Of a DNA stretch of 64,000 nt, positions 13,101-23,904 are shown in pieces. Each line of letters begins with the position of its first letter. Positions within the stretch are counted from its first letter, which is position 1. The DNA lies in contig CM049316.1 in assembly GCA_026874595.1 (NCBI GenBank), forward strand, positions 66,259,176 through 66,323,175, given 5' to 3'. The position numbers and the translations under genes were made by a program. The notes under the pieces were generated by a model. The model was not told the DNA's origin. It was given only the letters and a program-made list of their open reading frames with translations, and did not search any database. The DNA comes from Sipunculus nudus (Eukaryota > Annelida > Sipuncula > Golfingiida > Sipunculidae).

Positions 13101-16100
13101 AGAGGGATTTACAAATATGCTGAGTTAAAAGGAACTTTTCTCACTCATATAAGGTGTTGTTAGAAAGTATACTAAAAAAGCTAAGGATTGGTCTGGTTGA
13201 TGTTAAGTGACAGCATAACGCCATGAGGCATTGTCAGAAATGATGAAAATATTTGCGTCCTCATAGAGCCTTAACGTGATTTCCTTGTTGACGGATGTTA
13301 AGGCAGTCCGACAGTCAGTACGCTGGTCATAGACTCTCTAATGACAGAAGAACGAAATGGCGCTATATGACCAAAACATATAAAAATGTTATTGATAGGT
13401 GTGCATGTCACCTCAGCAGTAGGACAAAAAACCATCTCCAGGGCTCAAAGCAAAGAGATAGGAATCTCAGCTGAGACATGGCAAGACTTTTCATAGTTGA
13501 CCCCTACCAAGGGTGAGCGTTCTGCAGGCTTAAAGGGGAGACTCATGTACCCTCACAATGATGTTTCACTCACATGGAGCTCAACCTTTTTGGGGTTCCT
13601 CCATGTTACACACCCAGAACCTGTAGGTGTGATGCACATAGCTGGGTTGACATCAGGATTATGGTGTGTTTCAACCCTGCCACGTATGTCCAATACCAGA
13701 ATGGAATTCTGCAGAGGTACATCGTATTTAGTTAAACCAGCATTAAAAAATGGAGGCAGTTACCTCCACATAAAAAATATTTCTTGCTATTATTTTACAC
13801 ATGTAGACTAGTTTAATGTTCACTTTTTTTATTTTTAACAGTTAAAACATATGATTTAATATTGTTCTGCTCTGTTCACAGGACCTTGCTGTTGAAATCC
13901 ACAGGAATCCAAAAGCTAAAGACTTTTCATCTATGCCATGTGAGGTATGGGTTTTGGAAAAATATATAAGACCCTGCAGTATTCTTTTTTTTATATTGGA
14001 AATAATGGAAGTCATTCAATAACTTCTTGTAGTTCTTTTTCCTTTCACTATGCATATGCAGTAATAAAAACCTCTTCTAAAAAATACATTCTCTCTATAT
14101 GTCACAACATGGGTTGCCTGAGAGGTACAGACACAGACTGTTTTTTTCATATTTGATTAAATTATTGTTAAAGTAGCACAGTTGGCAAAAATTCCTATAT
14201 CTAAAATGTTTTACTTTGAAATAAATTTAATTGTATAAAATGTTAAAAATATCATATAAAATTAATGAAAAGTACAAAAATATGTATACCATTAGTAAGA
14301 GCACTGAACCAGATTTAAAATAATGTATATACTTTGCGGCGTCTGAAGTGAATTTAAGACAGCCTCCGGATTGATTTTAAATATAGGAGTTTTCACTAGT
14401 ATTGCTTCCTCAAAAGAAATCCATGCAAGATATGGTAGGTATGTTTTATATTTTCCTTCCATAAAATTAGATTTTCCGTACAATTACATGTAACAATTTT
14501 GTTGTACCAGTTTACTTGTAAGAAATATCATGAAAAAAATTGGGAACAGATTGTGGAATGTCAGTACATTTTCTTCCTTTTTTGAATAAGCTAAAGGTCA
14601 TTTTCAAGTACCCCATGTGTTATGTTAATTTTGTGTTTCAACATAAATTATTTTTCCATTTTCAGGATGCAGTCTCATGGTTGCAGTCAGATGCAAGTGG
14701 AATGGCAGGAGAAGTATTTAAAAGGTTCTTAAGGAGGCACGGCCACCGATGTGTCAGAGAGGTGTGTAATTCACATACTGTCAGTTTACTAATAAGGGAA
14801 CAGACCATTTCATGATATTGATTTTCACAAGTGTTGGGAATTGGTTGTAATTTTATGATCGATCATAAAAAAGTCAATTGACCTCTACCGACTGATAATT
14901 GGTTGTTTAGAAGTATGAACTTTCAGACCATGTATAGATCGTTTCATCATCTCAACTGATATGTAGGCCTTAATTCAGGCTAATAATGTCTTAATACTGT
15001 AGCCTACATGTCTAAATAGTAACTTAGGAATTAAATTTTAAGTAAATGTAGACTTTTCTTACATAATGTATATAAAAGCATATATTTTCTCATCACAAAG
15101 CCTAACATTTGTATAAGCATTTGCAAACGATTATGGCACCAAAAGATCTATCATTGGACAGTTTGCCTCAATCTGACCGATCATTGATTATAATTGACCA
15201 TCATCCCATCATTAGTTTTCACCTTAGTTCATATAACTTAAGGAATTGCTAACTTATTTCTGCTATCACTCATTGGACTTGATAATTGATGTTAAACACA
15301 TAATCAACATTCTTCTTCATAATAGATTTTAGACACTACCAGTTAACTGTATATACACATTTTATATATTTATTTTTAATGTAATATATAACTGCATATT
15401 TGTCAGTTATTTGATTGAGAAAACCCATGTTTCTTTTAAGTCTTCTTAAGAGCATGAATATCTTTCATCTATAAAATAGTTCCTGAAGTATGTATCAGTG
15501 GTGGATTAAGCAAATAAATCAATCAGTTAATGTTGATTTAATAATGTGATGTAATGAATGCTGATTTACAAGTTGCTTTTCTCTTCTTCAGGGTGACTTC
15601 TATGAAAAGAGCTGGCAGACAGAACCAACAAAAGTGGTGTCTGTTTTACAGGTTAGTAGGTTTGCAGTTTAACATATACAAATTAGACACCTTTTGGATG
15701 TGACTGTCTTCTACTTGGAAGATATTGGTATAAACACCCAGGGCCCACAGGTGCAGTAGTCACCGGGCCTGGTTAACACCAGGATATAAAATGAGAGGAA
15801 GCATGTGATACTGCCCTGTCATGTAGTCTGAAACAGGAATTGAATTCTGCAGATGTACATATACTTAGAGTTAAAAAAATTTAGGCAGTTACCTCCAATT
15901 AAAAAAAAGTAAAAACAATCCTGTATGACATTTATATTACAGAGCATACTGAAAGGTCCAGATCCTACCTCAGCTCCAAAGAAGAGAGCAACTACTGTGG
16001 AGGAATCTATAGCTCAGCTTAAATGTCCAACTACATGGGTTGGCAGGTGTGTAATAGTTTATATTTTAGTTTATACATATCTAATGCTGGTCAGAAATAG

Positions 16101-19100
16101 ATAAAAGAATTTCCTGCCAACATCAGTACCTGAGAAACATATGGTTAATTTATTTTGGCCTTACTTTGTTCCAAAAAAGTATTTTATTTAGATAGCTTCT
16201 GAGAATGACTTAGAGCACAGTAAACTTAATTAAATGTGCCATTGCATACATTTATAGTGTATCATTAATATAGGGAATATACATATAAAATCATTATATG
16301 GAATACCTTTAATTGGATTTTAGTTGGTGTGTGCATTTGTTTTTCAATGTATCAGTTCATTTTATTTCAGTACATATAAAAGATTTTCTAGCTCATTTTT
16401 ATTTTAATTTCTTATTTAATATTATATTTAATGATTGCATATGTTAAAGGTTCAATTTTAAAAAATATGTCTACATTTAATAACTCGCAGTATTACTTCA
16501 TTGTAACATCATGCTTATTACAGGCAGGTACTAAGGTTGACCTTACCACGAGCAAGGGCAGCAGTAGGCAGCAGAGAGTGGGGAAAGGTAATGTGAAAAC
16601 ATATATGTTAATATATGTTAATATATGCATATTGACATTTACAGCAGAACATCTTGCATAGTTCAAGAATTGACCTAACCATGAACTCTATGTGACTTTA
16701 ATTGCATATTCATTTAATGAATAATCATGAGCAGAGCAGTGGCAAGCAACCAATCAAGTTACCTTTTGCAGTGTAAACAGTCAATCAACTGACATGCAAA
16801 CTATTTGCATAATTAGGGTGACACTCCCAAACAGAACAATATAGTTTGTACCAGTGTTCTTGTCTGCATGTTTTACTTGGATATTTTATATACAAAGGAG
16901 ACAGTATAAAAGGTCCTAGGCCATAGGCTGCAGGAACTATTCCGCTGCCTCCAGGTGAATATAAATGTCTTACCTTGCACAGCATATGAGACAAATAATC
17001 CAAAATATGGCAAACCACTTCACAATGGTTGATATATTCATCACTGGATAACAGAGATTTGGGGCTCATTATCATAATAAGGACAAAGGGGCGGAGAGTA
17101 TGAGCTGTGGTGGTTAGGTCAATTGAAGTCAGGGGTAACTTGGAACTAGGTGCATTATAGCTCCAACATATATTGCTCAGTCTGCTTATCCCAAAGGACG
17201 TGTATCTTGCATTCATTCTAAAACATTTACCATTGGATAGTTCAGGTCATTTATTGGTCAAATTTCAAAAAAAGAGTTACATGTGTGGTACAATTTTCAG
17301 TTTCAACGTACCAAGTATTAAATACACTTGCTTTAAATTTTTTGTGTTTTAGTCAATATCCGTTGAGATGTCTGAAGTGTTCAAGCAGGCGTGGTGGAGA
17401 CTGGCCAGAATGATGGTCCATGAAGTAAGTAATATCTTTGCTAAGATTATGGTTGGGAAATGGCATGAGCTAGAGTTGTTATGGACCAAAATATAACTGA
17501 AGACTAACTTCTGAATATGATATTTGTCATCTTACCATAATTTAGGATTTGGGTGTGGTCCAAAAAAAATATTATTCCACATTAAACTTTGCTGATACTC
17601 TTTCCCTTGCTACCTGAATGTTTCAAGAAATAAAGCCTGGAATGGACACTCATCTGAGTACTAGTGTTTAACTATCCTGGGCCCTTAACAAACCTTCATC
17701 AAACCTTGAAGGTTTGTTTTTCCCAGTTTCTCTAAACTGCTGATGGGGGCTGCCATTTTGTGAAGACACTTAAACCAGGATGTCACATTTTGCATGTTGA
17801 AATTATGGGTGTACTGTTAGTATTAAGTAATTATCACCTTATGACAGTACATATCTAAATACATTTATTGCAAAATGCCATAAAAATGTAGAGAAAGATA
17901 GTTTAATGAAAAGTTAATGCAATTTAATTATCATATATTAAAATATGACAGGAAAAACTTGTTATACTGTGACAGATTACTGTGGTACATTTTATTATAG
18001 GGTCGCTTGCCAGATGAGGAAGTCCTGTTTTTCTTGACCCATTATGAAATTGGACAGTTGCTGAGAGATTGTACAGGAACTCTAATAGCAAAGTAAGGAA
18101 CTTGCAGTTGAGTGAAGGCATAGCTCAGTAGTGATAGCATTCAATTATATACTGTACAAATTGGTCTGTACGACACCCTCATTTCCTCTGCAGTGAATCT
18201 ATGCATTCATCTTGGTTCATTTGTTGGTTCACATCATAACTTGATTATGAATGGAATCTCATGAAATGTCCAAGGCATTTTGGGAATGGGCCAATGAAAA
18301 ATCAGTTTTATTTTTGTGTATAGATCCGGCACATGATCTTGATTTAGGCATATCATCAAGGAATATTCACAAATGTACAGTCACTTATGCATGAGTGAAC
18401 CTGGGAATATGGGCTGAATAAGTGAAAGCAAACATGGTTTTGTGAACATCCCACAATAGGAGTCCTCCACATGGCAGAGGCTTGCATTCCTTAGAATGCG
18501 GATTTCTAGTGTTTAAGTCTGTTTCACAATTTTGGATGATTTGAATTTTTCAAATAATAATGCTAGCTTGAAAGCACATTGTGTTTCCAGATGATTATTT
18601 GTTAATAAAATTTTGTGAATGAAAACCTTTAAAACTGTATATTTTAAAAGCTTATGACATTTTTATATCAAACAAAAATATTATGACATTGAAGTATAAA
18701 ATCTGCAGATTTGTCCGTGTCAAACAATGCTGGCATCAGTGCTACTCAGATTAGCAGATGAATTGTATGAGGGAATGACACAATTTTATGAGATCAATTG
18801 GTATGAGATCAGTAAAGGTAAATTCTGGTTTCAGTTTTAGTCTTATATTTTCTGTTTATAATTTTCTTTATACAATATGACATTAGAAACCCAGATGAAG
18901 CTTAAAGTATGTATTAGATTTATAGATAAAGCACCAGATAATCATTTTCTTTTATTTTCTGTGAGATGATAGTTTTACTTTCTCAATTGGCTGACCTTGG
19001 TACACTTCTAATATGATGGTGTGTTTGCAGGGCACAAAGAAGAAAGAAGCTCTACCACAAGCAGGTGGCGCTAGCGTTCCCAAGGTTCAGTATTGGACAC

Positions 19101-21940
19101 CCTCAGCCAGTGAGTTTCATTTTCATACTATAAATTAGATGTCTGCAATCACCAAGTTATCACCGGAAGCCTTTAAATAAAAATTCTAATATTTTATAAA
19201 AGACAGTACTTTTTCATGTGTTATCAGTTTTAGTATTTGCTATTTTGTTACAATGTGTTTAATTTCTTTTCCCATCAGGTAGATGACAGTGCTGAAGAAG
19301 ACTTTGTAATAACCTCAGTCACACTCCAAGGTAACTACCACCATAGTTATTATTATATTCAAAATTTTTTTTCCCAAAAGTTGTCGGTGGTAACTGCCAC
19401 CATTTTATAATGCCAGCTTTACTCAGTATATGTATATCTGCAGAATTCCATTCCGGTTTCAGACTATTTGACAGGGCAGTATCACACGCTTTCTCTCTAT
19501 TTATATTCTACTGTTAACCAGGCCCAGTGGCTACTGAACCTGTGGGCCTTTGGTGTGTAACCTTCCCTATTCCTGGGTCATACCACCTAGGTACCCCAGA
19601 AAGGAGCACTCATTTGTGAGTGATACACGGCTGTGGGGTACAGCCTTCCCATTTAGCCTGCAGAGTGCTCACCCTGGGTTGGGGCAAACTTTGAAAATCT
19701 CACCTCTCCTCTGCTGAGATTCAAATTCACCAACTCCTGGCTTTGAGTCCTGTGCTCTACCTTCAAACCATAGTTGATGATTTTCCATGTAACCTTAACC
19801 ATTTCATATAAAATATAATCCAGAAAGGGCTGTCATCACTCTCCCTTGTCTTCAAAAGAAAACTATGCTAGTAATTATTCAGCCAACTATATCCATTAAC
19901 AACTAAATTTCTGATTGTTATTATGCATGAAATTATATTGATCAGAATATGTACCCCTTTGAAATGCAGGTATGTTTTGAACTTAAAATCTTGTCTTTTG
20001 GTTGATGATTGACATATGTTGATGTGGCAAGGAACACTGGGATGTCTGTCATTTTATGCATCAGTAGATCAGTGTGAAATTAGGAATTTTTAGTTTTTTT
20101 GTGCAAGAATCATGGCCTGATTCTTTTATTTACACTCTTTTTATCAGTTTTGAGGTCATTTTCTTTCTAACATATATAGTTAAAAGCATAAGTATAATTA
20201 ACAAATTTTTATGGCTTCCTATAAATGGAGGGAGACATGGTGTTTGGTCTGTTGTTGTTGGCATCCGTAGTCATCTTTTGTGTCATTTCTTGTGAACGTG
20301 ATAACTTTCAAACAATGCAACATTTTTCATGAAATTTGAAATTTAAAATGTTTCTATCAATATATGGGATGAGTTGGAAAACCTGTGATCTTGACCTTCA
20401 TCATCAAAGTCAGATAGTTCGGAATAAAGATTTTTTTTGTGAACCCAAAAACTTTTGAAGTGTCACAAATGTTTTATTCAAATTTGAAACACTAATTGTT
20501 TCAGCCAAGTTCTTTGATGAGTTCAAAAACTGGTGACCTTGACCTTCAGGTTCAAACAACCAGAATATAAATTATTTCTGAATGCTGTAACTTTGAACCA
20601 CACAGTATATTTTCATGCAATGCGACTCGTGAAATGTTTCTACCAAAATCTCTGAAGTGCTTAATTACTGGTGACCATGGCCCCCTCATCTTCAAGGTCA
20701 AATCAACCAGAATAGAAATTATTTGTGAATGCTGTGACTTTGAATAGTCTGTATATTTTTCCCATCAAATTTGTGAATTGGAGGCCAATAGGGATGGGAG
20801 ACGATGTAAAATGCATCACAATAACAACATCAATCTAGTTAGACATGTTAATTTAATCTATCTTGAATACCTTGACCAGTTCCCTGTTAACCTTTACAGG
20901 TATGCCTGTGAGTCAGGGGTATGTCAAAGGAACAGCAAGAGTAGTCAAAGCCTTGAAGGATGCTGGCAGCATTTTGGTAAATACAGTGTTACAGTGTGAC
21001 ATAATAGTCTCACATGCTTTTCTTAGATACATTGTATGTAGCCAGTTTAGCTGAAATGTTTTTTTTCCAAAAGGCAGAACATGCAAAGTAATTGATTTAA
21101 CAGATTTCAAATAATGCCTCAGTTTCTGCAAAAAATTATAAAGAATTATTAAAGAATTTTTGTGACTTGTAGACCCCAAGCCATGAAAGCAACATACTCT
21201 GTAGAATTATAATGATGTATAATGGTTCATCAGTTGTATTGAGGAAGTGTTTTAGGGTCTCTTTATATCACTTGAAAATCCCTCCACAATATGGATTTAG
21301 GGATAATACTTTTGTCTGAACAGACATTTCTTAATGAAATTGCAGTGATATACCATATGTATTGTAGTTAGTGCATGTATTAATGCATTTACGGCATGTA
21401 GTAGTAAAGCAGTCATTAGTAATTTAAGTAAGGAACTGGGATATTAAACTGTACAGTACATTTCAAATGTTATCCTTCTTATTTTTTAGCCGGGAGAGGT
21501 GCTGATAGTGAAGTACACTGATGTGGGATGGACTCCTTACTTCCCACTAATATCTGGCCTGGTAACAGAAATTGGAGGACTTCTTAGTCATGGTGAGAGC
21601 AGATGTATATATTAAAAAAAACCTTCTAGCTGTTTATTACAGAAAAGTATGTTACATAAACTGTTAAACTTTGCATAAAAGTAGAGGTACATTTTTTAGG
21701 TGAAAAATCAAGTAAATTTTTTTTGGCCATCTGTGTCAGCGGGAAATCCTTTCAGTGACTACAGTGTTAGCTGTTGAAGGTTTTACTTGAATGCATAAAC
21801 TGTAAGAATGACTCTTTTATTTTATCTTTGGAGTTGAAAAAGAATGAAGAGAAAAATATTTATAAATATACCATTTATCAAAAATGAATGTTTTATAAGA
21901 TTTATAAGAATAATTATAAATTAGATAAACACATGTAAGT

Positions 21941-22011
<71 letters not shown>

Positions 22012-23780
22012 GTATACAGTATACAATGTTATTTTCTTTGTTTTACAGGTGCTGTGGTGGCCCGTGAATATGGCATCCCATGTGTGGTGAACATGCAGAA
22101 GGCAACGACTCTCTTCAAATCAGGTGAGTTTTGTTCCAATTTTTATACACCTTTCTGTGAGGGACATTTTATGGTATACATACATTCCATCCATCTGTCT
22201 GTCCATCTGGTAACTTTTAGTTATGCTGCAATAACATACCAGCGTTTTGATGGATTTTCACTAAACTCACCATCACTACCTACCAATAGATTATCTCACC
22301 CGGGTTTGATTAGGGGCAAAATCCATGCTATAAAGTGTGCTCTTTACAAAACTCATGTTTGTCTGACTTGCCACCAGATGTCCTTGTTCATTGTTTGGAT
22401 TATTTTGGAAAAACTATGACAGGTTATAACTTATAACCGCATGGATGTAAATATAACAAACAGCCTGTGTGTGGTGGGGTCAGCCTTATCCATCCTATTT
22501 TTATAAAAGGTTCAAAGAATTGTCCTTAGTTAATAGACAACATATATTGATATAGGTTCTTTAAAAAAAGGATTTAAAATTTATCTAGATTATGATCTTT
22601 TTCAGTCGGGAAGCTGATAGGGGCCTCCCTGCACCCCATCAGACCTAAACAAAACCAACTTCTTAGGGTTCCCTAAAGTGTCCTTTTACACATTTTGGCT
22701 GGTCACAGAATAAAAAAAAATTGCATACCATAAAAAAAATAGAAAATGATGACCAGCATAGGGAGGGTTTTGTTCAATTACTTTTAAAATAATTGATTAC
22801 AAAAACAATTACTTTAAAAAATAATCGATTAGAATTACAATTACTTTTGTGTTTTCATAAAAGTGATCGAATACAATTACAAATACCTTTCAAAGTAATT
22901 GGAATTACTTTTACAATTACTTTTGTGCTTTCAGGGTATTTATATTGTGACCGTGACAACAAACAACTTTGTAGAACATTGTTCATTTTCAATAAACACA
23001 CATATTAAAATCTGATAAAAAAATGTATCACACAGTGGTGAATGCACTCTATACATGAGTCTTTCCAAAATCATTACACCCATGCCATGGGGCTAAGAAC
23101 ACTGAATCAGCTATCAGATGTAGGTATCAAGAGACCTCTGTTCCCCCGCTCCCCCCCCCCCCCCCCCCCCCTCCCTTTTGCTTCTGGACTGTTTCTTAAA
23201 GGGGCCTAATCACCTATAAAGCATGTTGAATTAACATGAAAAATAGTGTTTTCTCTTTGAAAAGAATTGGTACCTGCCAAAATATTGCCCTGAAACCATT
23301 GGCTTACTCCTACACATGAGTGTTAAAAACAATAACCCTGGCAGATAACAGTGTAAACAGGCCACAACACCTGCCAGCAAGGAGATCAGTGGATATGATG
23401 GTCCATGTATGGATCATTTTGGACTACTCACTGTTTGGGATCTGTCATGCATGCACAAAATGAGACCTCTGGTCATGGGGCCTTGTTATTGTAAAGAGAC
23501 ACTAGTGAACTGTGTTTACTAACACATAGAACCATAAAAAGATGTTCAACAGCTCAAGGGGAGCTACTGGGACTGCTTGCTGGGATGGTTTTGCCTGTAA
23601 ACTTTTGTATAAAGCAAAGATGGGCTGACAGTGTGAAAGAATAAGCATAATATTGCTCCTAAGTATGTCCCTTTAATTATTCAGCTTGATGCTTTAACCA
23701 ATTCATTATCTCTTTTTTTTCCAGGGGACACAGTCATTTTGAATGCCACTAAGGGTACCCTGGAAAAGGTAGAAGTTTAA
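1164..23780 (+). CDS. Rifampicin phosphotransferase / PEP synthase-like protein, 3' part of gene (19 exons)
   Basis: Exons: 1164-1230, 1335-1392, 2370-2537, 5557-5691, 8081-8156, 9260-9348, 13882-13944, 14666-14761, 15592-15651, 15943-16046, 16524-16587, 17353-17424, 18001-18092, 19031-19109, 19279-19330, 20900-20976, 21490-21592, 22049-22123, 23725-23780. Every exon has AG/GT borders, all 18 junctions are phase-compatible, and the joined frame is open for about 527 codons to TAA at 23778-23780. This is strong evidence for one expressed gene. The C-terminus is a PEP-utilising enzyme mobile (phosphohistidine) domain. The middle is the helical region found between the ATP-grasp and His domains of bacterial rifampicin phosphotransferases. 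In that family a phosphate from ATP moves through the His domain to an acceptor (rifamycin, or pyruvate in PEP synthase). The acceptor of the animal proteins is unknown to me. The ATP-binding N-terminal half is not seen here and presumably lies upstream of base 1. Confidence 0.9.
1735..2110 (+). repeat. Degenerate ~165-bp tandem repeat with TGACCTTGA motifs
   Basis: Blocks recur containing 'tgaccttga', then 'tttgtcaaaatataggattttt' like segments and 'accccataacttttgaag'. The same family is seen at 20.2-20.8 kb inside a later intron of the same gene. It resembles the tandem bodies of the hairpin-ended elements elsewhere in the window, but no terminus is visible here. Confidence 0.5.
2870..3190 (+). 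repeat. Interspersed repeat family E, copy 1
   Basis: The stretch 'atattttggattatttgtctcat' and its downstream context (a block ending in a 'ccctgtc...' region) recur at 24.4-24.95 kb in the same orientation, and at 16.64-17.0 kb inverted. Three diverged copies show a dispersed element. No coding capacity or termini are evident. Confidence 0.5.
3195..3636. mobile_element. MITE with perfect 26-bp terminal inverted repeats
   Basis: The left end (3195-3220) begins TATACTGTGGTTGG. The right end (3611-3636) is its exact reverse complement over 26 bases. The interior is rich in 'ttcgcgaaaat'-type words and has no ORF. The outermost TA on each side fits a 2-bp TA target duplication, as in Tc1/mariner-class elements, but superfamily is inferred from this alone. 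It is intronic. Confidence 0.85.
5141..5515. mobile_element. Diverged copy of the TATACTGT... MITE family
   Basis: It begins TATACTGTCATTGCC and repeats the interior words 'tttgcgatattcgcaaa' and 'gtgagattgtgaaaatagaacc' found in the perfect copy at 3195. The right terminus is not recognisable. It ends just before the acceptor of the exon at 5557. Confidence 0.6.
6536..7980 (-). mobile_element. Hairpin-ended tandem-repeat element, family B, copy 1
   Basis: It lies inverted relative to the copy at 48471-51468. The element's 3' end is the hairpin at 6537-6564 ('tatccgccaaaac' / 'gttttgcggata'). Its 5' end at 7935-7980 matches the other copy and contains a 7-bp stem (GTAGTCG/CGACTAC). The body is ~280-bp tandem units, each with a GGTGGCGCCACC palindrome (6988-6999, 7265-7276, 7542-7553) and a 'tctgtttgtctgccgtggg' block. 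There is no ORF of its own. The architecture is like non-autonomous Helentron-type elements (HINE/pearl), by inference. It is intronic. Confidence 0.75.
9197..9237 (+). pseudogene. Duplicated 5' part of exon 6 with its own acceptor
   Basis: 41 bases identical to the first 41 bases of the exon at 9260-9348 lie 63 bases upstream, preceded by a good pyrimidine tract and AG. If spliced from here, the frame reads 13 codons and then hits TAG at 9238-9240. Using this acceptor would truncate the protein before the His domain. The exact identity indicates a recent local duplication or an assembly artefact. Confidence 0.8.
9592..10050. mobile_element. Third copy of the TATACTGT... MITE family, with (TA)n expansion at its right edge
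   Basis: The left end begins TATACTGTGGTTGGTTTCAT. The right end is a degenerate inverted version ('ggcaacaacagtata'). The interior again carries 'ttcgcg' words. The terminal TA runs directly into a long (TA)n microsatellite, suggesting that the target-site TA seeded the expansion. Confidence 0.75.
10048..10098. repeat. (TA)n microsatellite
   Basis: About 25 uninterrupted TA repeats abut the MITE ending at 10050. Short ORFs through it encode only Ile-Tyr repeats and are not genes. Confidence 0.95.
10617..12538 (-). mobile_element. Hairpin-ended element, family A (minus orientation, near full length)
   Basis: The left edge is the element's 3' end: a hairpin (AGCTCAGCTGACT / AGTCATCTGAGCT, 10619-10650), then 'atagtcgtggtcc' and a (CCGT)n run. 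The right edge is the 5' end read in reverse ('cagctgagcacagtgaccca', 'cccttgttt'), equivalent to AACAAGGGACC...CTCAGCTG at other copies. The interior lacks the nuclear-receptor-like palindromes of the 55-62 kb copies and has no credible ORF. A C20 tract at ~11517 is included. It lies in the intron 9349-13881. Confidence 0.7.
10671..10732. repeat. (CCGT)n microsatellite
   Basis: About 14 near-perfect CCGT repeats are part of the 3' leader of the family A element. The same CCGTC-type run (or its complement GGACGGAC) marks the other 3' ends at 52745-52785 and 55130-55157. Confidence 0.95.
13425..13775 (+). mobile_element. tRNA-derived SINE family S, + copy with degenerate head
   Basis: The body 'cttttcatagttgaccc...gggtgagcgttctgcaggct' through 'gaattctgcagaggtacat' to 'ggcagttacctcc' matches the minus copies at 19.4-19.8 and 26.1 kb and the 3' pieces at 15.7, 48.1 and 52.8 kb. 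The tRNA-like head is eroded here. It is intronic, 100 bases before exon 13882. Confidence 0.65.
13882..19109 (+). CDS. Exons 7-14 of the PEP-utilising enzyme gene: helical acceptor-binding-like region
   Basis: The exons encode, in order, DLAVEIHRNPKAKDF..., DAVSWLQSDASGMAGEV...FLRRHGHRCVRE, GDFYEKSWQTEPTKVV, SILKGPDPTSAPKKR..., QVLRLTLPRARAAVGSREWG, SISVEMSEVFKQAWWRLARM, GRLPDEEVLFFLTHYEIGQL and AQRRKKLYHKQVALAFPRFS. The RAxxxVGxREWxK, WWRLARMMV and GRLPDxEVLFFLTxxE segments correspond to the conserved helical segment N-terminal to the His domain in rifampicin-phosphotransferase-like proteins. There the usual wording is 'VxRRE...LxRLMVxxGxLxxPEDVFFLT'. Family assignment is from memory of these motifs, not from a search. 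Confidence 0.85.
15722..15903 (+). mobile_element. SINE family S, 3' fragment
   Basis: 'cccacaggtgcagtagtcac...gggcctggttaacaccaggat', 'gaattctgcagatgtacata' and 'ggcagttacctccaatt' align in order with the other copies. An A-rich tail ends 40 bases before the exon at 15943. Confidence 0.65.
16640..17010 (-). repeat. Interspersed repeat family E, copy 2 (inverted)
   Basis: Reverse-complement similarity to 24.4-24.95 kb covers the 'attcattgaatgaa' block, the block around a 'ccaatca' segment, and 'gagacaaataatccaaaatatgg' near 16990. It lies in the intron between exons 16524-16587 and 17353-17424. Confidence 0.5.
19279..23780 (+). CDS. Exons 15-19: phosphohistidine (PEP-utilising mobile) domain with catalytic His
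   Basis: The five exons encode a linker (VDDSAEEDFVITSVTLQ), then GMPVSQGYVKGTARVVKAL, PGEVLIVKYTDVGWTPYFPL, the catalytic segment GGLLSHGAVVAREYGIPCVV, and a C-terminal GDTVILNATKGTLEKVEV. This is a complete swivelling domain as in PEP synthase, PPDK and rifampicin phosphotransferase. The phosphorylated His corresponds to the CAT codon at 21589-21591. It is the last complete codon before a phase-1 intron. The domain ends 18 residues after the last splice, with no C-terminal extension. Three of the five exons (15, 17, 18) end in phase 1. Confidence 0.92.
19375..19795 (-). mobile_element. SINE family S, near-complete minus copy with tRNA-like promoter
   Basis: Read on the minus strand, the head 'ggtagagcacagg...ggagttggtgaatttgaatctc' has box A-like and box B-like (GTTCRANYC) elements of a tRNA-type Pol III promoter. 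It is followed by the shared central body and ends in '...ggtggcagttaccacc'. It lies in the intron between 19330 and 20900. Confidence 0.7.
20210..20785 (+). repeat. Degenerate ~165-bp tandem repeat, same family as 1.7-2.1 kb
   Basis: About three units carry 'tgaccttgaccttcagg'-type motifs followed by 'aattatttctgaatgctgtaa'. A 'gttgttgttggcatccgtagtc' stretch at the left edge recalls the CCGTC-rich leaders of the other element families. The repeat lies in the intron between 19330 and 20900. Confidence 0.5.
21944..22008. repeat. (AT)n microsatellite
   Basis: A run of ~32 AT dinucleotides lies in the intron 40 bases upstream of the exon at 22049, close enough to push into the branch-site region. 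Confidence 0.95.
22770..22930. repeat. AT-rich palindromic 'aattacttttaaaataattgat' stretch
   Basis: Self-complementary words such as 'attactttaaaaaataat' and 'acaattacttttg' recur through 160 bases. A related, shorter stretch is at 4740-4860. I cannot assign either to a named element. Confidence 0.4.
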
Positions 23781-23898
23781 CAGATCATCAACAGGAAAAT
23801 GGAAATTTAGGGCAACATACAACTGTCAAGATTTGATAGCAGTCAGATTCATTTAAGATAAAGGTTATTTAATGATCATTTAAATAAGAAAAGTGTAT

Positions 23899-23904
23899 AA
23901 TAAA
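23899..23904 (+). terminator. Poly(A) signal AATAAA of the PEP-utilising enzyme gene
   Basis: AATAAA lies 119 bases past the TAA and is the first canonical signal after it. The surrounding 3' UTR is AT-rich and has no other feature. Use of this site is inferred. Confidence 0.5.
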
